A stretch of 64,000 nt of DNA from Hemibagrus wyckioides. Taxonomy: Eukaryota > Chordata > Actinopteri > Siluriformes > Bagridae. The notes beneath the pieces are model-generated. The model ran no database searches. It saw only the letters and a list, made by a program, of their open reading frames with translations, and was not told the origin of the DNA. Positions 10,965-23,452 of this stretch are shown here, piece by piece. The DNA lies in assembly GCF_019097595.1 (NCBI RefSeq), contig NC_080714.1, positions 5,870,759 through 5,934,758 of the forward strand, written 5' to 3'. Both the position numbers and the translations under genes were made by a program. Every line of letters begins with the position of its first letter. Position 1 is the first letter of the stretch.

Positions 10965-13124
10965 CTTACTCACCCATTCACTCATTAACTCACTCACTCA
11001 TTCAATAACTCACTCACACACTCATTAACTCATTCATTCACTCACACACTCATTCTTTCACTCACACACTCATTAACTCACTCACTCATTCAATAACTCA
11101 CTCACACACTCATTAACTCATTCATTCACTCACACACTCATTCTTTCACTCACACACTCATTAACTCACTCACTCATTCAATAACTCACTCACGCACTCA
11201 TTAACTCATTAACTCACTCACTCATTCAATAACTCACTCACGCACTCATTAACTCACTCACTCACACACTCATTAACTCACTCACGCACTCATTAACTCA
11301 TTCACTCACACACTCATTCTTTCACTCACACACTCATTAACTAGTTCATTCACTCACACACTCATTAACTCACTCACACTCATTAACTCATTCATTCACT
11401 CACACACTCATTCTTTCACTCACATATTCATTAACTCACTCACACACTCATTAACTCATTCATTCACTCACACACTCATTCTTTCACTCACACACTCATT
11501 AACTCACTCACTCATTAACTCGTTCAGTCACTCACACACATTCATTCACTCACACTCATTCTTTCACTCACACACTCATTCATTCACTCACACACTCATT
11601 AACTCTCACACACTCATTAACTCATTCATTCACTCACACACTCATTAATTCACTCACACTCATTAACTCATTCATTTACTCACACACTCATTAACTCATT
11701 CACTCACACACTCATTAACTCATTCATTTACTCACACACTCATTAACTCATTCACTCACACACTCATTAACTCATTCACTCACACACTCATTAATTCTCA
11801 CACACTCATTAACTCATTCACTCCCACACTCATTAATTCACTCACACACTCATTCACTCCCACACTCATTAATTCACTCCCACACTCATTAACTCATTCA
11901 CTCACACACTCATTAACTCATTCATTCACTCACACACTCATTAATTCACTCACACACTCATTAACTCATTCACTCACACACTCATTAACTCATTCATTCA
12001 CTCACACACTCATTAATTCACTCACACACTCATTAACTCACTCACACTCATTAACTCATTCATTCACTCACACACTCATTAATTCACTCACACACTCATT
12101 AACTCATTCATTTACTCACACACTCATTAACTCACACACTCATTAATTCTCACACACTCATTAACTCATTCACTCCCACACTCATTAATTCACTCACACA
12201 CTCATTAACTCTCACACACTCATTAACTCTCACACACTCACACACTCATTAATTCACTCACACTCATTAATTCACTCACACTCATTAACTCATTCATTTA
12301 CTCACACACTCATTAACTCATTCACTCACACACTCATTAATTCTCACACACTCATTAACTCATTCACTCCCACACTCATTAATTCACTCACACACTCATT
12401 AACTCATTCACTCACACACTCATTAATTCTCACACACTCATTAACTCATTCACTCCCACACTCATTAATTCACTCCCACACTCATTAATTCTCACACACT
12501 CATTAACTCATTCACTCCCACACTCATTAATTCACTCACACACTCATTAACTCATTCACTCACACACTCATTAATTCTCACACACTCATTAACTCATTCA
12601 CTCCCACACTCATTAATTCACTCACACACTCATTAACTCATTCACTCACACACTCATTAACTCATTAATTCACTCACACACTCATTAACTCACTCACACT
12701 CATTAACTCATTCATTTACTCACACACTCATTAACTCACCACCACGCTCATTCACTCACTCACTTACCCATTCATGAACTCTCTCACTGTCTCACTCACT
12801 CATTCACTCATTTACTCACTCACTCGCTCATTCGCTAAATCACTCACTCACTAACTCACACACTCATTCATCCACTTACACACTCAATCACTCACTCACT
12901 CATTAACTCACCCATCAACTCACACACCTATTCAATCACTTACTCACTTATTAACTCACCAACGCACTCATTCACCCACACACTCATTCACTCACTTACC
13001 CATTCATTAAGTCACTCACACACTCACTCATTCATTAACTTACGCACTCATGAACTCACCCACACACACACTTTCATGAACTCTCACTATCTCACTCATT
13101 TACTCACTCACTCAAATCACTCAT
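10965..13124. repeat. CTCA/CATT-rich satellite array
   Basis: About 2.2 kb of loosely ordered ACTCATTAACTC, ATTCACTCACACACTCATT and ACTCCCACACTC modules. Longer blocks recur: the module around 12340-12470 is repeated around 12480-12620. Frames are irregular and no gene is present. Confidence 0.95.
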
Positions 13125-13590
13125 ACATTAACTCAGACACTCATTCACTCACTCACTGACTTATTAACTTACTCAAACACACACTCATACATTAACTCAG
13201 ACACTCATTCACTCACTCACTGACTTATTAACTTACTCAAACACACACTCATACATTAACTCAGACACTCATTCACTCACTCACTGACTTATTAACTTAC
13301 TCAAACACACACTCATACATTAACTCAGACACTCATTCACTCACTCACTGACTTATTAACTTACTCAAACACACACTCATACATTAACTCAGACACTCAT
13401 TCACTCACTCACTGACTTATTAACTTACTCAAACACACACTCATACATTAACTCAGACACTCATTCACTCACTCACTGACTTATTAACTTACTCAAACAC
13501 ACACTCATACATTAACTCAGACACTCATTCACTCACTCACTGACTTATTAACTTACTCAAACACACACTCATACATTAACTCGCTCACTC
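13125..13590. repeat. Homogeneous 64-bp tandem repeat
   Basis: Seven essentially identical 64-bp units starting at 13125, 13189, 13253, 13317, 13381, 13445 and 13509, plus a partial eighth. Each contains ACATTAACTCAGACACTC and GACTTATTAACTTACTC. They are far more uniform than the array to the left, implying recent expansion or homogenisation. Confidence 0.95.
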
Positions 13591-14961
13591 ACTCAATCAC
13601 ATTTTTGTTGTCTCTTGCCGCCCTCTTGTCCAGGTCACTCTTGAAAAAGAGATTTAATCTCAATGAGTTTTTATCCTGGTTAAACAAACATAACTGAGTA
13701 ACTACATCTAACCAACTAACCAATGAACTAGCTAAAAGTGCTGTCATGTCTGTCTGTATGCGTGTCTGGTAAATGGTGTCTGGTGTGTATAGAGCGTGGC
13801 TGAGCTTCACACTAGGGCTGGATGATATACTGATATAAAGTCCATATCATGATTTTCCATTTTCTTTTCAATCGTTAAATGCTTAACATTTTCCTACACG
13901 AGTCTTGTGCTACAGGTTAAGTTCGGAAATCTCTACATCCATTTCATTCCTCTTCAATAATCACTTCATCCATATCCTGGTGGATTCAGAGCCAGTCGTG
14001 GAAACCCTGGGTATGTAGGGACCAGGGCTGTATTTTTCCTGCAGGGCTTATGTGTGTGTGTGTGAGAGAGAGAGGGAATGTGGCTTGTGGGTGTTTTGTG
14101 TATAAAAATAAGCTTTATATCTGAACACAATCAGCGGCTGAGTGACAGCACGGTGAATTAAGGACTGCACACCATTTAAAGCCGGCAGCTGCGCTCTGAT
14201 CGACCGCGGAGATTTGTGACGAAAGCATTGGGCAGATCTCAAACTGAAACACACACACACACAACGAAAATGCATGGATAAACATCAATAAAGTGGATTC
14301 AAACAGTGGATTAATCATAAGCGTGAAACCCTCAATATGCCTTCGTTAATATCTCTAAAACACTTCAATTAGTAAGACGCATCAACACAATTACTACCAA
14401 GTCTGAATAAAATAAAATAAAATAAAATGAATAAAATACACTTCACATACAGTAGAGCAGCCAGTAGGCAATTAGTGATATCACTGTTTCTTTTATGGGC
14501 AACTCTCTAAATTCTATAGGATCAAAAATACAGTAATCTCTGCTAGGTTTTTGTTTCTAGTCGCCCCTTTCCCTCCATTTAACGTACACACGTTTCCTTC
14601 ACCACTCATCATATCATCTCTCTGGCCGTCCGGCAAACTGCCCGCCCTCTGAGTAACGCTACTGCTTGACTGCTTGAGTAACACGTTCTGCCCTTCCTCT
14701 GTTATCTTGGTCCGCTGGGGAACTTCATAAAAGAGGCAGGAATATACACCATGGGATGAGCCACCAACCCATTTACAATAAATCCATTTTTATAGAAAAT
14801 AGAGTCAAGAATGAACCCTAGAGCTGTGAGACGCATACAGTGCAGGAACGTCACTCCAGCTGAACAGATTTCTGTATTAAACATATACAGATATCTAAAG
14901 TGCTGGGTGTATGTTATAATCTGTTTTACGCGAGTCATAATAAGCTTCAGTGGTGTAGATA
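13591..14961. other. Non-coding; possible hAT-like scrap
   Basis: CACTAGGGCTGGATGATATA at 13810-13829 resembles the end of a common fish repeat that begins AGGGCTGGGCGATAT. The match is too short to call. Short (GT)n near 14050 and (AC)n near 14250. No gene seen. Confidence 0.45.
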
Positions 14962-15333
14962 CACCGGTCAGGCATAACATTATAAGCACTGACAGGTGAA
15001 GTGAATAACACTGATGATCTCCTCAGCATAGCACCTGTTAGTGGGTGGGATATATTAGGCAGCAAGTGAACATTTTGCTCTCAAAGTTGATGTGTTAGAA
15101 GCAAGCGTAAGGATCTGAGCGAGTTTGTCAACGGGCAAATCGTGATGGCTAGACGACTGGATCAGAGCATCTCCAAAACTGCAGCTCTTGTGAGGTGTTC
15201 AGTGGTCAGTATCTATCAAAAGAATCCTTTAAGTACTTGAGTCCAGGCCTTGACGGGTCAGGGCTGTTTTGGCAGCAAAAGGGGGACCAGCAAAATATTA
15301 GGCAGGTGGTCATAATGTTATGCCTGATTGGTG
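14962..15333 (+). mobile_element. Internally deleted Tc1-like element, family B copy a
   Basis: Only 372 bp, but both ends are present: CACCGGTCAGGCATAACATT on the left and the inverse, ending GCCTGATTGGTG, on the right. TA flanks it at 14960-14961 and 15334-15335. The left part holds the start of the transposase region (AAGCGTAAGGATCTGAGCGA onward, helix-turn-helix part). It jumps directly to the 3' end (GACGGGTCAGGGCTGTTTTG), so the catalytic core is missing. Non-autonomous; related to 30735-31277 and 37020-37528. Confidence 0.88.
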
Positions 15334-15335
15334 TA

Positions 15336-16728
15336 TGCTGTATATTCATGTTTGGAGTCACCTTTAATTATTTTTGACGCTTTAACATGTGCTGTGCTTA
15401 GGAAGTGCTGGCAGTTTTGTGGGCGTGGCTTAATGTAAACCAGCTGTGGCTCGAACATGCTAAGTAATTTTCGAGTGATTATCGACGACTATACGCACAC
15501 GTTTACTAAGCATTGCTAGCGTTAACTGTAGTAAACCTGGTGGGAATTTTTCGTTCGGTTTGGCCTGTGGAAACATTCACACACAAGATGGATAAACAAG
15601 ACCCACTGCATGCTAGCGAACTTTCCTGTCTCCTGTACTACTCGAACTCCTGCTCCATTACCACAACACCCAGTCTGAATATTCAAGCAAATGTGATTAT
15701 GAAGCAGATTTGGTCACCTTGTAACATGGACGCTCTGGATTAAATAAATAAATAATTGAGTGCTTTCACTATTTCAGCTTTTTTCATGATCGCCGAATGA
15801 ACTAACAGAGTTCGTTTATTTCTGGGGAACTAAACATTATTACAGCATTAAAATGTTATTACAGTTTAACAGCCTGCTGCGCTATTTACAGTTTAGCTCC
15901 ACCTTTTGACCTTGTGACCTTCTGCTGATCTACTGATCTGCGTGTGATAATAGTGAATCCCACTGTGTAAAGAAAAAGGAGGTGAAGTAGAGTTAAAGGG
16001 AATGAATTAAGTTTGGATGAATAAAGGAAATTTTTCTTTACATTCACATTTTTGAACCATAGAAACACTGTGGTTTTCATCAAGGCCTTAGGTAAAGGTC
16101 TCTCTGAAATCTTTCAGATAGCTGCTATGTTTTCTTGACCGATGCAGAGAACTTTGTTTTTGATGTGTAGCCCCACCTCCTAACGTAACACTGTCACATG
16201 CTGGTCAAGTGCTGCCAACTGTCCATCAATCGTCCATGTCCTCGTCGTAAGTCCATTGGTGTACACCGATGTACGCTTTTTTGTGAAATGTTGCTGTCTT
16301 TCAGATGACCAGCAGTCGCATGGACGGACGAGGAGCCCCTCCCCTACCTTATTTTGTAAAGTAAGTGCTCAAGTTCACACACGTTCTGTGTATTTCAGAG
16401 GACTACAACCTCAAATACACAACCTACTTTAGCATATAATGCTCTACCTGGTGACTAGCAGGTGAAACTTACCTTTTAAGGCCTTTATATGCTTTTTAAG
16501 AGAGTTTTTTAGTTTCGTCTAGCCAAGAAAATATAATCTTCGATATTTACACAGTGCCCTCAAATCGTAAGGATACATTTTCTGAAAAGAAATGGTGCAA
16601 CCAATCATTTTCCGGTCCAGCGGTTGGCTGATGATGATGTAGGAGGAATTCATAGTGAGATTGAACCACTTTTGTTTTTCAAATGATATCTGCCAGCAAT
16701 GTGAGTCTAATTTCCACGAGGTGATCAT
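15336..16728. other. 3' flank of the NPY receptor gene
   Basis: No second gene recognised. The part next to 16729 would hold the receptor 3' UTR. I did not find a convincing poly(A) signal on the minus strand close to the stop codon. Confidence 0.5.
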
Positions 16729-17853
16729 TTACAAACACTCTTTCTCTTGCTGTTGAGGTGAGACGGCGATGCTGTCAGAGCCGTTGCTGAGAACGGAGCC
16801 TTTCGTCACATCAGTGCTGACGGTAGACAGCGGGAAGCTCTCGTAGCTCCTCGGGACCCCCGAGCATCGGCACTGGTAGAGGAGTGACTTCAGCTCCTTC
16901 TGGAAGTTGTTGTTGAGAAAGCCGTAGATGATGGGGTTGACGCATGTGGAAGCCATGGCTGTGAGGTGACACACTGAGAAGACGGCGTTGTGGCACCATG
17001 TGAGCACTTCATGGTTCCAGTCGAAAATGGTGTTGAAGACGTTCAGCGGCAGCCAGCAGAGGGCGAACAGGGCCACGATGGAGGCGAGCATGGCGTTGAT
17101 GCGCCGGGAGTGTTTTGCGTTCCGTTGACGCGCGTCCCGCGTCCTCTCGATAATGTCTCTGCGCTGACTGAGGCGCAGGAAAATGCGCAAGTAGCAGACG
17201 CTGATGAGTGTAAGAGGCAGGCAGTACTGAAACACCAGAATGGATGTAGTGTATGCCAAGCGGTTAGCATCTGATGGCCACTTTTCCATGCAGACCAGGT
17301 GATCTTCAGAAGGATCAGTGGGAATGGTGAGGTTGTGGACGGTCAAGTCTTCCAAGTAGGTGAAAGAAAAGAAGGGCAGCGAGACGAAGCATCCCATAAT
17401 CCAGGTGACAGCCACAGCCAGGTAGGAGTGTCCAAGCACAGGCTTCCAACCGGTAGGGTGGATGATGAGCTGATGCCTTTCCAGTGTGATCAGAACCAAG
17501 GTGTAAATGGAGACCGTGATGGACAGACACTGGACGAAAGAAGTCAGTTTGCAAAGAGCCAATCCTAGAATCCACCTGTCCATCAGCGTGTAGGTGATGG
17601 TGCTGGGCAGGCATATGACGCACATGAGGATGTCGGAGCAGGAAAGGTTGGCGATGAAGATGTTAGTCACGTTGTGCATCTCCTTTTGGCGCAGGATAAC
17701 CAGGACGAGGCAGGTGTTTCCCACCAGGCCCACAGCCAGCATGGTGCTGTACGCCATGATCAGGAAGGTGGTTGCACCCAGCGAGAGCGGGCAAGTCTCT
17801 ACGTCCCACCCCAACATGGGCTGCGTGCTGTTGTTAAGGCGGTCTCCCTCCAT
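16729..17853 (-). CDS. Neuropeptide Y receptor, Y1 subfamily (Y4/Y8 type)
   Basis: A 374-residue class A G-protein-coupled receptor in one intronless frame; expected to bind NPY/PYY-family peptides at the plasma membrane and signal through Gi/o. The first in-frame ATG (17853) is chosen; the frame is open upstream to a TAG at 17932-17934 but has no ATG there. Extracellular N terminus with sequons at N7 and N8, and another at N174. Seven hydrophobic segments lie near 28-52, 64-85, 101-125, 142-163, 203-224, 253-275 and 290-311. Landmarks: GN in TM1 (N46), D74 in LSCSD, ERH at 125-127 in place of DRY, probable C101-C188 disulphide, CWLP at 266-269, NPIIY at 306-310, cysteines 328/330 as likely palmitoylation sites. 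D278 (FDWNH) matches the Y1 acidic residue known to contact peptide arginine. [16 protein letters not shown] and [12 protein letters not shown] point to the Y4/Y8 branch; npy8br and npy4r are both possible and I cannot separate them. Confidence 0.94.
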   Translation of the reverse strand: MEGDRLNNSTQPMLGWDVETCPLSLGATTFLIMAYSTMLAVGLVGNTCLVLVILRQKEMHNVTNIFIANLSCSDILMCVICLPSTITYTLMDRWILGLALCKLTSFVQCLSITVSIYTLVLITLERHQLIIHPTGWKPVLGHSYLAVAVTWIMGCFVSLPFFSFTYLEDLTVHNLTIPTDPSEDHLVCMEKWPSDANRLAYTTSILVFQYCLPLTLISVCYLRIFLRLSQRRDIIERTRDARQRNAKHSRRINAMLASIVALFALCWLPLNVFNTIFDWNHEVLTWCHNAVFSVCHLTAMASTCVNPIIYGFLNNNFQKELKSLLYQCRCSGVPRSYESFPLSTVSTDVTKGSVLSNGSDSIAVSPQQQEKECL

Positions 17854-18414
17854 CACCAGCTGCTCATCCACACCACAGGCGCTGATCCAAATCAAATACC
17901 GAGCTGTTAATGCACTTCTTATTTCTGGGGCCTAATTTAATTTCAGTTCCCAAGACGTCTCATTTTGAAGTGCGTGATGGAACACTGGTGCGATCTGGAA
18001 TAAAAGAGAAGCTTATTAGACCATGCAGCAAAAAGATGATCTATGACATGATTCAGGTGTGAGATCTCACTAACAGAGGAAGTCAGACAGGGACAGGAGG
18101 TGTAGAGGTTATTAACCAGAGCAGAGAAAAGTCAAATATGACAGAATGTTCCATGCTCTATTTTACCTTTATGCTAAATTAAGCTTGCAAATGAATCTTT
18201 ACAGGATGTATGACTGTTCTATTCTTTTTACCTTATTTTCCACCAAATACCTCAAAGATATATTCTGTAATTTTCTCAACATCATTAACTAGAAGTGACA
18301 GAATAACACCTTCTCTGGATGTGTGAATACAATCTGTCTCCTTATAAAACTTGACAAGAGAGACTTGTAATTATCGTTCAAACACCAGACAGACATCAAA
18401 TATCGTTGTCGGAA
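17854..18414. other. 5' flank of the NPY receptor gene
   Basis: Upstream region for the minus-strand receptor. No TATA box or CpG island stands out. AAATTAG just before GCCCCAG on the minus strand (around 17932) could be a 3' splice site for an untranslated exon, but its pyrimidine tract is weak. Confidence 0.4.
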
Positions 18415-19165
18415 TAGAGACAAAGAACAACTTCATCTCCTCTTTGGCCGATGCTCACACCCTTGGGGTAACCATGGACAATCAACTCTCCTTTTCCTCC
18501 CATGTTACTGTTTTGACTTGCTTATGTCGGGTTTCTTCTGTACAACATCAGAATTTTTATCTGCACAGGCTGCTCAGATGCTTGTTCAGACTGGACTACT
18601 GCAACTCTTTCTCTGCAAATGATCCCAAATGCAGCTGAGTGACTTGTTTTCTTGAAGTTCCCCCACACCACCCCACTGCTGCGTTCCCTCAACTGGTTTC
18701 CGAAAGCTGCACACATCAGAAAACACTGATGCTTGCCTACAAAGCCAAGAAAGAACCAGCTCCCTTTTACCTCAAATCTCACACTGCACCTCATTACCTC
18801 AGATCTACTAGCACTGCTCGACTGCTCCCACCATCTCTTAGGGTAAGAGATAGGTACACATCACTTTCAGTTCTGGCACTGAAGTGGAGGAAGGAACTTC
18901 CCCTAGATGTCCGAACATCTGTCCTTCTTCAAATGATGGACGAGGACCTACCTCTTCTTGAAACACTTAAACTAGCTCTTATTTTTCCCTGCTTGTTTTA
19001 TGTATTAAAATAATTCCTCCCAACACAGTTTTGAGGCTGATGGTATCCCAAGTCTGTGACCTACTGAACCAGTGTTAACGTATTCATTGATAGAGACTCC
19101 AGAGCACTTTTGTACGTCACTCTGGATAAAGACGTCTGTCAAATGCTAAAAAGGTAACTGTAAAT
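18415..19165 (+). pseudogene. L2-like LINE remnant, 3' end of ORF2
   Basis: Decayed C-terminal part of a reverse-transcriptase-bearing LINE. Recognisable pieces in shifting frames are LGVTMDNQLSFSSHV near 18455, LDYCNS near 18590, HTTPLL and LNWFP near 18665-18705, LMLAYKAK near 18725, STSTARLLPPSLR near 18805 and ELPLDVRT near 18895. These follow the order of the L2-clade C-terminal region known from fish. Frameshifts and stops make it non-functional. The 3' end, CTCTGGATAAAGACGTCTGT then CAAATGC at about 19121-19147, matches the tail of the SINEs at 9933, 23551, 27503 and 50390. Confidence 0.82.
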
Positions 19166-20019
19166 GGAGAATCTACACCAAGTTCTCACTGTTCTCCCCA
19201 CTGTAATCACTATAGAAAGGTTGGTTATGAAGGGTTCTATTTATAGTAAAGAGCAGTCTTAGTGGCTGTGTTTTTTTATAGTTTCCTTTCTCTGAAATCC
19301 AATTAAACCTTCTTCTTCTCCTTCTTTTGCTATCTCCTTAATAGTGTTAAGATCACGTCTAGCCGTAAAGACAATCTTCCACTGTTAGAAAACTAGACTT
19401 TTTCAGGTTGCCCAGATTTTTTTTTTCTTGTCCTTTCACATTGTACAGATACGCTTAAGAATAAATTGAGTCAAAGGAAGAAACACAATATCGTGAATTA
19501 TTAGCCGCAGTATGGAGGCATACAGCGGGGGAGTGTCGAGAGAGTGGTAGAAAAGACACTAAATGTGATTTGCAACTCAATGCAGTTTCATATTCTTCAA
19601 TCCATCGAGTATTCATCTGAGAGAAATAGCCAAGACTTGATATTCTTTCCTTTTCTCCTCATCCTTTCTTGTTGATACTAGACCTTTTCAATTTCAGCTT
19701 AATGCCAGACGTCTGATTAAAAAAGAAAAAAAGAAAAAAACAACCGATAATTACCAGTTGTCATGCTGCAAATTAGCCATTATAAACTCACAGGCCTGAG
19801 TTTGTTCATATTTATAAAGAAACCACCCATTATACACTACAACTAACATCCTACAGCTGGATGACATGCTTTTATGCAAGCCTGAGAGAGGAGTCTGATA
19901 TGAAGCTCAAATTTTCAGGGTTGCGGTTGTTGTATTTATTTACTTATCTATTTTTTTGGGGCGGTAACCAGAGGTCTGTTTTGTTGTGTTAATGTTTAGG
20001 ATTGAATTTCTTCATCATG
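19166..20019. other. No gene seen
   Basis: Non-coding AT-rich sequence with T-rich and A-rich short runs. Confidence 0.5.
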
Positions 20020-20400
20020 TCTCACTCCACAGTGGTGCTTAACATGAAGCTCATATGAAAGTAGACACTCGGAGCTTTAAGAATTTGTAGTGTTTTATAA
20101 GTGTTTCTGTTATTCCTTAGCCTACTAGGGGCAATGTATTCATAGAAAAGTTCTAGAAAAACAGTTTTTTTTCCACACAAATGTTTCTATCTTCAAAATA
20201 AATGGTGATATCAAACCCATTTCTGCTCTCTGGGAAGCGCCAAGTGCTTGTTCATAAGCGTCTAAAATTTATCTTCAACCGCTATAATTCTGTGTAAGGT
20301 TATCCAACAGAGGGCAACACACACGTCTAAAACACACTGAAAGCCAACAGACTCATTTAAGATCAGACTCACAGCCAGAAAATAATTCATTTGTTTATAC
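20020..20400 (-). repeat. Dispersed repeat Q, copy 1
   Basis: Inverted relative to 35880-36290. Shared blocks include GGTTATCCAACAGAGGG (its complement is near 35974), CACTGAAAGCCAACAGA, GATATCAAACCCATTTCTGC and CCACAGTGGTGCTT. No coding signal or terminal repeat recognised; the family is unknown to me. Confidence 0.75.
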
Positions 20401-20494
20401 TGATTGAAATTGTCCCATAAGTCAATTTCCATTCTACAGGAGAAATGGAAAGCTAGTGTACTGGTAAAAAGGGTTAAAGTTGGCTTCTGTTCTC

Positions 20495-20643
20495 TCATAC
20501 AATTATGCAAATGCAGATAATCCGAAACAATCGGTTTTGAACGGCTCCCGGACGTACTTAGCCGAAATGGAATTTCTTGCAAAATTTTAATTCTTAAGGC
20601 GAAAATTCGTATGGTAGGACATTTATATGCTGAGGTTCCACTG
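20495..20643. mobile_element. pogo-like MITE fragment
   Basis: Right part of the element family seen complete at 54943-55518. It shares GAACGGCTCCCGGACGTAC and GGCGAAAATTCGTA and ends GAGGTTCCACTG, followed by TA at 20644-20645. The left terminus is missing. Confidence 0.72.
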
Positions 20644-20645
20644 TA

Positions 20646-21094
20646 CTACTTAAATTGAACACGCTTACTCTACATCATCTGATCTAGCTGTTGGAAAACT
20701 GTTTCAATTAACTTTAGTATAAGTGATGAAATTGGGTTTGGTTGAGAAACTTATTTTTATATAAGCTATACGTAATATTTTTAGTAAACCTGACAGACCA
20801 CATGTTCCCGACAAAAATAAAACAGAATCATATCAACTTATGAACTGTATAATACAGTAAGTCAATGGAGCACTAGAAGGAAAAGCTGAAAACCTCATAC
20901 ATAATAGTAGGGTTTATATATTGAATAAATACTTAAAAAAACTTCATGTTTAGGCCACACCTACTTTTTCAGGCTATACAGATACAGATAAGTATTTTTG
21001 GAGCATTACAGAGATACAGATCAGATAGTGTCATTGCATCACACACCTATAATTCATGCTCTTTATGATACAGAGTTTATTATGATCAATGGAC
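20646..21094. other. No gene seen
   Basis: AT-rich unique-looking sequence without coding potential. Confidence 0.5.
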
Positions 21095-21430
21095 TGTTTT
21101 TGTAACTATTTATGCATTTTTTCCATTTTATGCCTATTTATTTTGGCTATTATTTATCCAATTTTATGCCTATTCTGTTCTTGTGGTGAATATTTATGCA
21201 TTTTTCTCCATTTTATGCTTATTTATGGCTTTTTTGGTGATTATTTATGCATTTTTTGCCCATTTTATGCCTATTTATGGCTGCTTATTTTGTGACTATT
21301 TATGCATTTATTTCCCCATTTTATTCCTATTTATAGCTGTTTTTTGGTGATTATTTATGCATTTATTTCCACATTTTATGCCTTTTTATGGCTGTTTTAT
21401 TTTTTTGATGACTATTTATGCATTTTGCAG
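21095..21430. repeat. T-rich minisatellite, units about 50-60 bp
   Basis: Roughly six imperfect units each beginning near GTGATTATTTATGCATTTTT, followed by CCATTTTATGCCTATTTATG. Unit starts fall near 21097, 21186, 21237, 21291, 21347 and 21410. The 68-codon open frame here is an artefact. Confidence 0.88.
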
Positions 21431-21879
21431 ATTTGTAACTCGTGCTTGAAAAAGGCACAATATAAATGAAAAAATTATTCATATCACTGCCTGTTATATT
21501 TATTAAAGGAGATTATAAAATAAACAAATTATAAACTGCTAAAAACCTTGTCTCGTTCTGTTTTGCTGGAGAGAAACGCTTTAACAAGTAGACGGAGTGT
21601 GCTGCTGTCCAATATTCCCAGCAGTAATTCAATCTGGGACTCATAACATAAAATCATGAGCGGTCATCAAAATGCCGATTTTTCACAAATGCATGATTTG
21701 TGAAATGAAACGATTTAAATGTGTATTTAATGTTTATGTGTATCAGTCATTTTTAGCTTTTTTTTTTTTTAAGGAATGTCAAATATAATGTTCGATCTTG
21801 TAGAAAGAAACCGTGAATCTTTTTTGTTTAATTTCATCTGCCTGCCTGAAGATGGATGAAATGAGTCTTAGCAAAGAAA
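21431..21879. other. No gene seen
   Basis: Non-coding sequence between the minisatellite and repeat R. Confidence 0.5.
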
Positions 21880-22385
21880 CACTTTCCATTTTTATCCTCG
21901 TCAAGAAATCCAGCTCCTATGAATATGCAAATTTAAAACTTCTATAACCCACTCCCTTTCCCCCTGGTAAACAGGTCAGCATTTGCATACTGGAATATGA
22001 TTGGCTGTTATGTTTTTATCACGTTTAATTGTACCACAGCATCATTTTGGTCACTGGATCTTGATTAGTTTTCTATAACAGCAGCTCAATAGTTCCAGCT
22101 ACAACAGATGATTTATTGAACATTTTCTCCAGTATCAGCTCTTTCTAGCAGCTGAAATAAAGCTGTAACATTGTCATCACGACAAGCTGTATTTCTTTTA
22201 TCTTATTATCTTCAGTTGAGAGATTATGATGAAGTAACTTATATTTATAGCTGCTATAACGCAAGTGATAACATGCACATAACTAGTCTTATGGACATGG
22301 ATAAAACAGTATAATGCGTCATCTGTGATGGAATAAAATGGTGCGTCACATTAAAAAGTAATCAACTTCAGGTTGGTAAAAGCGA
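21880..22385 (+). repeat. Dispersed repeat R, copy 1
   Basis: Direct copy of the sequence at 25011-25435. Shared blocks: TCAAGAAATCCAG, CCTATGAATATGCAAAT, GCATACTGGAATATGATTGG, CAGTATCAGCTCTTTCTA, CATCACGACAAGCTGTAT and AACTAGTCTTATGGACATGG. Partial copies occur at 52320-52489 and around 56690-56740. No open frame or terminal inverted repeat identified. It extends to ATTAAAAAGTAATCAACTTC. Confidence 0.8.
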
Positions 22386-23264
22386 GCAAGTGTTGGGCTA
22401 CGGATCTTAGTATTAAAGATATTGGCGCTTTCTCTGAGAATACTTTGTGAAGTCCGAAGCCGAGGATCGATAAGTTTAAACGTGTCTCTCCTTATAATCA
22501 GTGTGGAGAGCCAGGGCACTCTTCTCCATTTAATCTACTCTCTCACTCCTTCTCTTTAATCTCTCTCATCCTTTCTGAATCTAAAGACTTCCTTTTTTCT
22601 TCATAGATAAGCAAATCGATTAAAGGAATCCTTGGTGTGGGAGTAATTTAATCTCGAATTCCAGAAAAGAAAAAAAAAAACTGCTATGCTAAAACTGCTA
22701 TGGGATAAAAAAAACTGCTATGCTAAAACACTGGCAGGTGACAAATAGTTTAGAGCAGTTGTTTCAAAGCTGGTCTAAATTTATAGCAAATCCTGCGCTC
22801 GCTGGTTCCCTGAGGACGTCTTCAAATCCTCCTGAAACCTGCACACACCTTGCCTTAATAAGAAATCAGACGGCGAGTCCCGAGCTCGTGATTTATTGCC
22901 TTTCTTGTAGAGTCCCCGCCGAATCGGTGTCCAAATGACGGATGCCACAAGGGAATTTGCATTTAAACTGACATCTTTTAGCCTTTTAGAGACTGCAATT
23001 TGTGTGCATGTGCATGTGCATGAGCGTAAGAGGAAAAAAAAAAGTCCTCCCCCTCAGGAACGGACGACGCTAAAGGTGTCCATAATGTAACGTTTCCCAA
23101 GCTGGTGTGTGCGACACCGAATGTAATTTATTACATTAAAACCCTGGAGATAATGGTGATAATTATCAGGAATGAATTATTCATGAAGTTTACTCTGATA
23201 AAAAAAAAAAGAAAAATCTACGCTCGCCATCCGCCCACTTTAATAGCGGATCCACCTGCACACC
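22386..23264. other. No gene seen
   Basis: Unique-looking sequence. One local duplication: AAACTGCTATG occurs twice near 22679-22722. Confidence 0.5.
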
Positions 23265-23430
23265 TGACCATGAATAAATCATGTGGGTCAGCAGCTTCAA
23301 TTAAAATTCCCATCAGACATCAGAGAAGGGGGAAAGTGTGATCTCAGTGGCTTTGACCTTGGCACGTTTGTTTGCCAGGTTTTTTTTTCGGAAACTGCTG
23401 TCGTCCTGGAATCGGAAAGATATCTCCTGG
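23265..23430 (+). mobile_element. Tc1-like family C fragment, transposase 5' part
   Basis: Contains AATCATGTGGGTCAGCAGC, ACATCAGAGAAGGGGGAAAG and GTGATCTCAGTGGCTTTGAC. These follow the order of the 5' region and N-terminal transposase codons of a fish Tc1-like family whose ends contain CCGGCCACTTTATTA. Ends and core are absent. Sibling fragments lie at 24363-24426 and 34536-34835. Confidence 0.65.
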
Positions 23431-23452
23431 ACTTTTTCCAATTTTTGGTGAG

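Noticed and set aside
13810..13880. Possible hAT element end (AGGGCTGGATGATAT)
   Set aside because: Too short and lacking an 8-bp duplication or second end.
17854..17895. 14-residue N-terminal extension of the NPY receptor
   Set aside because: It would begin at TTG; the first in-frame ATG is at 17853.
16990..17935. Several open frames overlapping the NPY receptor on either strand
   Set aside because: Shadows of the receptor; none has domains or independent support.
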